Virus record (IMG/VR): IMGVR_UViG_3300025949_001085
Coordinates: 1 to 21,976 of that record
Source: a virus
Length of the DNA: 21,976 bases
Strand: one strand, 5' to 3'
Part shown: positions 14,376-20,971 of the stretch, piece after piece
Numbering within the stretch: position 1 is the first letter of the stretch
How the letters are laid out: the number at the start of each line of letters is the position of its first letter
Translations under genes and position numbers: made by a program
The notes under the pieces: generated by a model
The model's input: the letters and a program-made list of their open reading frames with translations, nothing else
What the model was told of the DNA's origin: nothing
Database searches by the model: none

Positions 14376-16489
14376 GCAGTGCGGCCGCCCTGCTGCCGCC
14401 TCCGGCCCGGCCGCCGCACGATCCGCTGGCGATGCGGCTCGGCGGCGACGGCGGCTGGCCGGCCGCACTGATGGGCAGCGACGCCGACAGCGACGGTTGC
14501 GCACTGATGCTGCCGGCAGCGCCTGGCGCCGCGCGCACCCTGTTAGAGTCTTCTGGTAGCTTGGGCGGGTTGGTACCGCCCCGCAATGTCGCGATCGACG
14601 ACGAGGGCGCGGTCTGGCTGCTGGGCAGCATGTCGGGCAAGCTCAAGCGGTTCGATCTCTGCACCTGCGCGTTCGTCACCGTTCCGTGCACCGCCGGCAT
14701 AGGCACGGGGCCGCGCGCGCTCGCGGCATCCGGCGGCATCGCGATCGACGGCGCGACGCTGTTTCTGTGCGATGCCGGCGCACCGGGGCGTCTATTGCTA
14801 TTCGACCGCCGCTCGTTCGCCTTGCGTGCCGAATGGCGCCCGCCAGCCGGTGCCACCGTCAATCCCTGGCAACCGGTCGCGGTCGCGGTCGGACGAGACG
14901 TGGTGTATGTCGCCGATCCCGCCAATGGTTGCATCCACCGCTTCCATCGCTGGGGCGGCTGGCGTGGTGCGATCGAGGGGCTTGGCGCCGTCACCGCTAT
15001 CGTGCTCGATTGCCATGGCCGGCTATTCGTCGTGGTGCCGGGCCAACCGGCCATCACCATCGTGACCGGCACGGGCGCAAGCGCCGGCCGCGCCGCATTG
15101 CCGCGCGAGGTCGCTGACGATTTTCCCCCCGCGCCCTTCCCGGTCGCGCCCGACGGCACGATCGATCTGTCGGGCATCTGCGCCGCGGCCGGAAGCTATG
15201 ATGGCGAGGGCGATTCCGCGCTTTGGCCGGCGCCCCCTTCCCCCGCCTTCGCCACCGCGGCGGTCTGGACCAGTCCCGCGCTCGACAGCCGAATCGCGCG
15301 GTGCACCTGGCATCGGCTGATGCCGGACGCGATGATCGGGCTGCACCAGCGCGCCATGTTCTCGACCTACACAGCCGAAGCAGCGGTGCCGGACGACGTG
15401 ATCGCCTTGCTGCCCGATTCGGCCTGGACGGCGGTGCCGTGGTCCGGCGACGGCGGCGACGCGCTGATCCTTTCGCCGCCCGGCCGTTATCTCTGGCTGC
15501 GCGCGACGCTCGGCAGCGACGGCAGCGGCACGCCGCGGCTGTGCGGCACGGTGATCGAATATCCCCGCATCTCGTTGCGGCGCTATCTGCCCGCGGCCTT
15601 CGGGTCGGATCCGGTGTCGGCCGATTTCACCGACCGGCTGCTGGCGATCTTCGATCGCGGGTTCCGCGACATCGAGGCACGGATCGACAACGGTGCCGCG
15701 ATGTTCGATCCCGCATCCGCCCCGGCCGGCAAGGCGAACGACGTCCTCGGCTGGATCGGCAGCTGGATCGGTCTGTCGGTCGAACGAGGCTGGCCCGAAG
15801 CGCGACGCCGCGCGATCGTCAAAGCCGCCGGCAAGCTGTTCGCCTGTCGCGGCACTGTCCGGGGCCTGCGCAATATGCTGTTGCTCTGGCTCGGCTGGGA
15901 CGATCTGAAGCTTATGCCGCAGCGCCCGGTTTGCGGGCCACGTTGCCGCCCGGCCGCCGCTCCGCCCGTACCGCCCACGCTCGTGCTCGAACATTGGAAA
16001 CTGCGCCGCTGGCTGTGGCTCGGCAAGGGGCGGCTTGGGTCGGACGCAGTGCTGTGGGGAGAAAGCATCCTCGGCCGCAGCCGGCTCGACGACACTGCCC
16101 AGACCGGTGCGACCCGCCTCGACACGACGCGCAATCCGTTGCTCGATCCGTTCAACGTCGCGGCCAATCGCGCCAGCGTCTTCCTGCCCGCGCGGACCAT
16201 CTCCGACGGGCGCAAGCTCGGGATGGTGCGCCGCCTGATCCAGGACCTGACCCCGGCCGACGCGCTGGTGGCGATCATCCCGGTCCACGCCCGCATGCGC
16301 ATCGGCGTGCAGGCGAGCATCGGTTTCGACAGCGTGATCGGATGCTGGCCGGCGGGCGTGACGCTCGACGGTTCGGCACTCGGTCGCGCCACCATTCTCA
16401 CCGGCGCGGTGCCGGGCGGTCCGGAAGCCGCCCGCATCGGCCGCTCGGCCCGGCTGCTGCCGCCGCCGCAACCTTCACGAGGGAGTTGA
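14372..16489 (+). CDS. Tail protein I-like baseplate protein with N-terminal beta-propeller (Afp12 type)
   Basis: This 705-residue protein is a fusion by sequence pattern. Residues about 65-235 show repeating blades typical of NHL/YVTN-type propellers: PRNVAIDDEGAVWLL, GGIAIDGATLFLCDAG, PVAVAVGRDVVYVAD and VTAIVLDCHGRLFVVVPG. From about 395 comes the phage tail protein I-like domain: ISLRRYLPAAFG, FTDRLLAIFDRGFRDIEARI, DVLGWIGSWIGLSVERGWPE and RRRAIVKAAGKLFACRGTVR, then GLRNMLLLWLG. The C-terminal part (about 530-690) is unassigned. Tail protein I domains sit at the baseplate edge and connect fibres to the wedge. The added propeller could bind a ligand or another particle protein. It starts by ATGA overlap with the gpJ-like gene. 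Confidence 0.88.
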   Translation: MSSAAALLPPPARPPHDPLAMRLGGDGGWPAALMGSDADSDGCALMLPAAPGAARTLLESSGSLGGLVPPRNVAIDDEGAVWLLGSMSGKLKRFDLCTCAFVTVPCTAGIGTGPRALAASGGIAIDGATLFLCDAGAPGRLLLFDRRSFALRAEWRPPAGATVNPWQPVAVAVGRDVVYVADPANGCIHRFHRWGGWRGAIEGLGAVTAIVLDCHGRLFVVVPGQPAITIVTGTGASAGRAALPREVADDFPPAPFPVAPDGTIDLSGICAAAGSYDGEGDSALWPAPPSPAFATAAVWTSPALDSRIARCTWHRLMPDAMIGLHQRAMFSTYTAEAAVPDDVIALLPDSAWTAVPWSGDGGDALILSPPGRYLWLRATLGSDGSGTPRLCGTVIEYPRISLRRYLPAAFGSDPVSADFTDRLLAIFDRGFRDIEARIDNGAAMFDPASAPAGKANDVLGWIGSWIGLSVERGWPEARRRAIVKAAGKLFACRGTVRGLRNMLLLWLGWDDLKLMPQRPVCGPRCRPAAAPPVPPTLVLEHWKLRRWLWLGKGRLGSDAVLWGESILGRSRLDDTAQTGATRLDTTRNPLLDPFNVAANRASVFLPARTISDGRKLGMVRRLIQDLTPADALVAIIPVHARMRIGVQASIGFDSVIGCWPAGVTLDGSALGRATILTGAVPGGPEAARIGRSARLLPPPQPSRGS

Positions 16490-16493
16490 ACCC

Positions 16494-18950
16494 ATGACGC
16501 ATCATCACGCGATCGCTGGGTCCTGCGGCGGCGAATGCTGCGAGCAGTGCGAACCGACCAGCCCGGTCCGCAACAATTACTTCACCGGCAAGTTGCTGGT
16601 GGAACGCGATTTCACTGACGAGCAACGCTATTTCCGCGACAAGATTCGCCGCCACCATCAGCGTCTCCACGGCGTCGGCATAGTCTGCGGGCTGGAAGTG
16701 GTGCAGCACCCCAATCCCGCCTGCCGCGACCGCATGGTCGTGCTCAAGTCGGGCAGCGCGATCGATTGCTGCGGCAATGAGATCCTGGTGCTCGACGACG
16801 AGGTGCTCGTCCTGACCGATTTCCCGCAATTCCGGGCACTCAAGGACGCCAACGACGGCAAGCCGCACAATCTGCAATTCTTCCTGTCCTATCGCGAATG
16901 CCCGACCGAGGAGATCCCGGTCCTGTTCGACGAATGCGGCTGCGACGACACGCAATGCGCGCCGAACCGCATTCTCGAATCGTTCGCGGTCGAGCTGAAG
17001 GTCGACGTGCCGCTGCCCGAGCCGACGTTCCATGCGCCCAAGCTGCAATGGCTCTCGACGATCGGCATCGCCCATGCCGCCTTCGTCGCGCTCGACGCCG
17101 ACCGCAACCGGCTGTTCGTGCTGACCGGCGACCCCAAGGCCAGCCTGTACCAGATCGACCTGACCAATCAGTCGGTCGAAGCTTCCGCCCCGCTCGGTCA
17201 GCAGGCGCTGGCGCTCGCCGTCTCGGATGACGGGGCGACGTTGGTTGCCTTGTCACGCGCCGCGACGAAGCCGAACGATCCGATCACGCTATCGGTATTC
17301 GCGCCGGATGCCGCTGGCGGCATCGCCGCCGGTGCGGTGCGGGCCGGCACCGTGCCAGGCAGCGGCGCCGGTGGCGCGGACTTGGTTTTTTCCCCGGCTG
17401 GTCTGCTCTTTCTCGGCCGCGACAAGGGCCTGTTGCGGCTCTATCCGGCGGCAGTGCCCGATCCCACCACGCCCAGCGCGACGCGCGACATCGGCGCGGC
17501 GCGCATCGGCATCGCGCTATCAGGTGCGACACAGGCGTTCATCGCGGCGAAGGGCGGCGGGGGCGTCTTCGCAATCGACCTTTCCGCGGCGGCGCTGCCC
17601 GAAACAGCGGTCACGATCGCCGGGATCGCGATCGACGCGATCGCTACGGTGTCGGATCCCGCCGGCCCGCGCCTCGCCTTGCTCGATAGCGCGGCCAAGG
17701 TGGTGCGGATGATCGATCCGGTTGCCGGGACGCTGATCGGCACCAGCGCGGCGCTTCCCGCCGCCCCGGTCGATATCGTCATCGCACCTGGTGGCGGCTG
17801 GGCGTGGGTCGGCCTGGACGACGGCACCAACGCCACGATCGCCGGCATCGATCTCACGCGCCTGGCCGACGGCCAGGCCGCGCCGCCGACGGGCAATGTC
17901 GCGGTCGGCCGCCCGCTCGGCGGCTTCGCATTGTCGCCTTCGGGCGATCGGCTCTACGTCCCCTATACCGGCGACCTCGCGGTCGACGCGGCGGGCGGTG
18001 TCGCCGTCGTCACCATTGCCGAGACCGATTGCTGGGGTGTGCTCGACGGCAAAGATTGTCCCGGCTGCACCACGCCCGATTGCCTGATCCTGGCAACGAT
18101 CGACAATTATCATCTGGGCGACGCGCTCGAAGACTTGCCCGGCGATGCGGCCGGCGATCCAGCCAATCATATCGCGCGGATCGACGACACGACCTGGCGC
18201 ACGATCCTGCCCAGCACACAGGCTATCGCCCAGGCCTTGTTGTGCCTGCGCAATGCCGGCCCGGGCGTCGCCGGGCCGAAGGGCGACAAGGGCGATAAGG
18301 GTGACCCTGGAACGAACGGCACCAACGGCACGAATGGGACCAACGGAACCAACGGGACGAATGGTACCAACGGGACGAATGGTACCAACGGAACGAACGG
18401 CACCAACGGCAAGGACGGCAAGGACGGCAAGGACGGCAAGGACGCGACACTCGACTGGTCGCTCGCGCATATCTGCACGATCAGCTGGGAACATCGCGGC
18501 GTGCTCTCGTCGGGCGACCTCTTCAAGAACGGGCTGGTGATCGGTTTCGACCTGCCGGTGCGCCGGAGGGATATCGATTTCAACTCGTTCCAGATTCAGG
18601 TCCAGCAGATGGAGGGCGGCGACCAGCGCACGCTCTGCTGGTGCGACTGGCCCGGGGAGATCGAAGGCCTGAAGTTCAAGGAACTCTGCAATCTCGATCC
18701 CGACCCCAATGGCCAATTAAATGTCCAGCCCAGCAATGCGACATTCGTCGATGGCGTGCGCTGGCGGCCGACCGCCGCCGGCTTCATCAGCGAGGGCAGA
18801 GTTCGCGTGCTGCTGCACGGCGACCTGATCTCGGACCAGAAGAAACGCAGCCTCGATGGCAACCACCTCTCGCCCTGGCTTCCGCAACGCAAGTCGGGCG
18901 ACGGCATCGAGGGCGGGATGTTCGAGAGCTGGTTCGAGATGAAGGACTGA
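16494..18950 (+). CDS. Putative appendage/fibre protein: YFxG domain, beta-propeller, collagen-like stem
   Basis: An 818-residue multidomain protein. Residues 10-20 hold a cysteine cluster (CGGECCEQC), followed by the shared N-terminal domain NNYFTGKLLVERDFTDEQRY and HHQRLHGVGIVCGLEV (about 27-70). Residues about 185-510 repeat propeller-like blades such as AAFVALDADRNRLFVLTG, LALAVSDDGATLVALS and GGFALSPSGDRLYVPYTG. A Cys-rich segment (CWGVLDGKDCPGC) follows. Residues 591-650 are 20 Gly-X-Y triplets: five mixed, eleven GTN and four GKD. The C-terminal 165 residues are an unrecognised globular domain that could be a trimeric head. GAGGGAG at 16479-16485 is the ribosome site. The architecture suggests a trimeric appendage attached by its N-terminus to the baseplate, with propeller and tip for target binding; this is inference from layout. 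Confidence 0.85.
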   Translation: MTHHHAIAGSCGGECCEQCEPTSPVRNNYFTGKLLVERDFTDEQRYFRDKIRRHHQRLHGVGIVCGLEVVQHPNPACRDRMVVLKSGSAIDCCGNEILVLDDEVLVLTDFPQFRALKDANDGKPHNLQFFLSYRECPTEEIPVLFDECGCDDTQCAPNRILESFAVELKVDVPLPEPTFHAPKLQWLSTIGIAHAAFVALDADRNRLFVLTGDPKASLYQIDLTNQSVEASAPLGQQALALAVSDDGATLVALSRAATKPNDPITLSVFAPDAAGGIAAGAVRAGTVPGSGAGGADLVFSPAGLLFLGRDKGLLRLYPAAVPDPTTPSATRDIGAARIGIALSGATQAFIAAKGGGGVFAIDLSAAALPETAVTIAGIAIDAIATVSDPAGPRLALLDSAAKVVRMIDPVAGTLIGTSAALPAAPVDIVIAPGGGWAWVGLDDGTNATIAGIDLTRLADGQAAPPTGNVAVGRPLGGFALSPSGDRLYVPYTGDLAVDAAGGVAVVTIAETDCWGVLDGKDCPGCTTPDCLILATIDNYHLGDALEDLPGDAAGDPANHIARIDDTTWRTILPSTQAIAQALLCLRNAGPGVAGPKGDKGDKGDPGTNGTNGTNGTNGTNGTNGTNGTNGTNGTNGTNGKDGKDGKDGKDATLDWSLAHICTISWEHRGVLSSGDLFKNGLVIGFDLPVRRRDIDFNSFQIQVQQMEGGDQRTLCWCDWPGEIEGLKFKELCNLDPDPNGQLNVQPSNATFVDGVRWRPTAAGFISEGRVRVLLHGDLISDQKKRSLDGNHLSPWLPQRKSGDGIEGGMFESWFEMKD
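18264..18443 (+). repeat. Collagen-like Gly-X-Y tract (20 triplets) within the appendage gene
   Basis: Sixty codons encode 20 uninterrupted Gly-X-Y triplets: GVA, GPK, GDK, GDK, GDP, then eleven GTN (18309-18407) and four GKD (18408-18443). The glycine codon varies (ggc, gga, ggg, ggt) and Asn is aac or aat, so most of the repeat is kept at protein level. An exact 18-base unit is present twice in tandem (18354-18371 and 18372-18389), evidence of at least one recent duplication. Bacterial collagen-like tracts form trimeric stalks; charged GDK/GKD triplets flank the polar GTN core. Confidence 0.95.
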
Positions 18951-18995
18951 GCATGATCCGGAAAAGTGGCAGCCGGTTTTCCGGCACGATCATGC
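18951..18995. repeat. Palindromic REP-like intergenic element
   Basis: GCATGATC (18951-18958) is mirrored by GATCATGC (18988-18995), and CCGGAAAA (18958-18965) by TTTTCCGG (18977-18984), giving two nested arms around a short GC-containing centre. The trailing context cccaaacaaag also fits. From memory, this closely resembles a dispersed palindromic element very common in Rhizobiales and present in other alphaproteobacteria (GCATGATCCGGAAAA... ending GATCATGC followed by CAAACAA). It begins immediately after the stop of the appendage gene. It could fold into a stable hairpin that protects or attenuates the transcript between the second-last and last appendage genes. Confidence 0.8.
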
Positions 18996-19020
18996 CCAAA
19001 CAAAGAGCCGTGGCACGATC

Positions 19021-19026
19021 AAGGAG
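19021..19026 (+). promoter_or_regulatory. Strong ribosome binding site for the second appendage gene
   Basis: AAGGAG lies nine bases before the ATG at 19036. It matters because this is the only gene after 5.5 kb preceded by more than 12 bases of spacer, and the palindromic element in between breaks the translational coupling seen elsewhere. The rest of the spacer (18996-19020) shows no convincing promoter. Confidence 0.75.
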
Positions 19027-19035
19027 CATTTCGCG

Positions 19036-20958
19036 ATGACGACGATCACCAATTTCGGCCCGGCGACCAATGCCGACGGCACCCGGACCGGGACCCAAAA
19101 AAACCGGATGCCGCCCGACCCGTCGTGCCAGCCATGTCCGGATTGCGGCGGCCTCGAATGCCTGTGCCGCCCGCGCTTCTTCGCGGGACAGATATTGTCG
19201 GAAAAGGACCTCAACCTTCTCGACCACTACATCACGGGCAAGAGCAAGCTCCATAATCGCCACTTGTTCGGCTCCGGCGTGGTATGCGGGCTGGAGGTCA
19301 AATGCGCACCCTGCGACAGCGGCTTTGTCGGTGTCTCGCCCGGCTACGCCTTGTCGCCATGCGGCGAGGACATCGTCGTCTGCAAACCCGATCAGGTCGA
19401 TATTTGCGCGCTGATCGCGCGCTGCCGCGTCGATAACGAGCCCGACTGCCGCCCTTATGCCGCCCAGGGCAATTGCGGCGACGTCGTCGAGAATTGGATC
19501 CTCGCGATCCGCTATGCCGAAAGCCCGTCGCGTGGGATCACCCCGCTGACCGGTGCGGGCCAGAGTTGCGGCTGCGGCACAGGCGGCAAGAGCGGCAGTA
19601 GTTGCGGATGCGGCGGGAGTTCGGGATCGTGCGGCGGCGGCACGTCGTGCAGTTGCGGAAGCGCCACTGCAACGACCCCAGTTCCCGCCACGAGCACGCC
19701 CAAGCTCAACCGCGGCAATCCGCCGAGCTGCGAACCGACCGTCACCTGCGAAACCTATCGCTATGACGTCTATCGCGTGCCCGATGACATCGAGCAGAAG
19801 CCACACGGCGACAAAGGCAGTTTGAGCGATACCGGCATGGCGGGCATATTCGGCATGCTCGAAGGCGACATGATGCACCGCATCGCCTGCTGCGTGAAGC
19901 AATTGCAGGAAGCGATCCCGGCAGCGCCCGGCGACATCAAACAGGGGATCAGTGCCAATCAGCGCACCGCCTGGTTCCAATGGGGATGCCAGGCGCGTAC
20001 CGCCATCGCCAATTACATCACGCGCACCGGCGGCACCAATTGCCAGGCGCTCGCGACCTTGCAAGCGATCGTCATTCCCGCGCCGACCCAGCCGGTCGCT
20101 GCGTTCAACGCCGCGATGACCGATGCGACCGAACAGATGGCCGTGATCGTATTCGAGCTGATGATCGGTTGCGTCTGTTCCAACGCGCTGCCGCCCTGCC
20201 CGTCGCCGGGCGATCCGCGCGTTCCGCTTGCCTTGATCAAGGTGCGGCGCGGCGATTGCACGGTGATTTCGGTCTGCGACTGGACCCCGCAACGCCGCAC
20301 CGTGCTTACCTTCCCGACCTTGCATTACTGGCTCGGCTGGGTGCCGATCGCGCGGATGATTCAGGAGGGCATGCACAAGGTCTGCTGCGAGATGTTCGGG
20401 CTGCCCGATCGCATCGTCGGATCGGTTGCCGGCGATCAGGCGCACCAGCCAGCGCCGCCTGCCGCCGCGCCGGCCGCCGCGGCACCGCCACCGCCCGTCG
20501 CTCCCCAAGAGATTCATCAGGCAGGCGGCCCGCCCAAAATGCCTAACATGCCCCAGGGTCAGTATGACGGCGTCCAACCGAGCTTCGACACGACCCCGTT
20601 TGAGGCGGCGTTCGCGCGCGCCAAGATGTCCGGCGGCGCGATCGATGCTGGCGATTTCAGCAACGCGATGATGATGCGGTCACGGGTCACGATCGATCCC
20701 GAACTGAGCGGCGCCGAGCGCACCGCCGCGCTCGCCAAGGTCGCGATGACCGGGCCATTCGCGTTGCTCGGCGGGCTCGCGCAACCGGGTGTCGCTCTTG
20801 CCGGGGGGCTGGCCAATCTGGTCGCGCCGACGCAGCCCGGCGAAGACGTCCGCGCTCTCAACGCCAAGCTCGACGCGCATGCCGGCGAGATCGCCGCACT
20901 CAAGAAGCAACTCGCCGCGCTCAAACCCGTCACGCCCAAGCGCCGCAAGCAAGGCTGA
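19036..20958 (+). CDS. Putative appendage protein with YFxG-type domain and cysteine clusters
   Basis: A 640-residue protein related to its upstream neighbour in its N-terminal domain: CRPRFFAGQILSEKDLNLLD (44-63) and HNRHLFGSGVVCGLEVKC (about 73-90). Five cysteines lie just before it (C31, C34, C37, C42, C44), a spacing that could bind metal. Residues about 173-210 are a Gly/Ser/Cys-rich linker with seven cysteines in CGCG- and CSCG-type pairs. The middle (about 240-470) is mixed alpha/beta and unrecognised, with MHRIACCVKQLQEAIPAAPG and LHYWLGWVPIARMIQEGMHK. A Pro/Ala linker (about 470-490) precedes a C-terminal region ending in a coiled-coil heptad stretch (VRALNAKLDAHAGEIAALKK) and a basic tail. 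There is no signal peptide. It is probably a structural or attachment protein of the particle; its partner is unknown. Confidence 0.8.
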   Translation: MTTITNFGPATNADGTRTGTQKNRMPPDPSCQPCPDCGGLECLCRPRFFAGQILSEKDLNLLDHYITGKSKLHNRHLFGSGVVCGLEVKCAPCDSGFVGVSPGYALSPCGEDIVVCKPDQVDICALIARCRVDNEPDCRPYAAQGNCGDVVENWILAIRYAESPSRGITPLTGAGQSCGCGTGGKSGSSCGCGGSSGSCGGGTSCSCGSATATTPVPATSTPKLNRGNPPSCEPTVTCETYRYDVYRVPDDIEQKPHGDKGSLSDTGMAGIFGMLEGDMMHRIACCVKQLQEAIPAAPGDIKQGISANQRTAWFQWGCQARTAIANYITRTGGTNCQALATLQAIVIPAPTQPVAAFNAAMTDATEQMAVIVFELMIGCVCSNALPPCPSPGDPRVPLALIKVRRGDCTVISVCDWTPQRRTVLTFPTLHYWLGWVPIARMIQEGMHKVCCEMFGLPDRIVGSVAGDQAHQPAPPAAAPAAAAPPPPVAPQEIHQAGGPPKMPNMPQGQYDGVQPSFDTTPFEAAFARAKMSGGAIDAGDFSNAMMMRSRVTIDPELSGAERTAALAKVAMTGPFALLGGLAQPGVALAGGLANLVAPTQPGEDVRALNAKLDAHAGEIAALKKQLAALKPVTPKRRKQG

Positions 20959-20971
20959 GGAGGCCGAGGCC

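Noticed and set aside
1110-16489. Type VI secretion system
   Set aside because: No membrane-complex (TssJLM), TssK or Hcp/ClpV genes; the DUF4255 cap, LysM initiator and gpJ/gpI proteins are of eCIS type.
18309-18443. CRISPR-like short repeats
   Set aside because: The 9-base periodicity is in frame and encodes Gly-X-Y triplets with no spacers.
18951-18995. Intrinsic terminator at the palindrome
   Set aside because: No T-run follows the stem and the sequence matches a dispersed repeat; an effect on transcription remains possible.
18787-20577. Minus-strand open frame of 596 codons
   Set aside because: It runs antisense across two + strand genes with clear domains and good ribosome sites; its composition is Arg/Gly/Ala-rich shadow.
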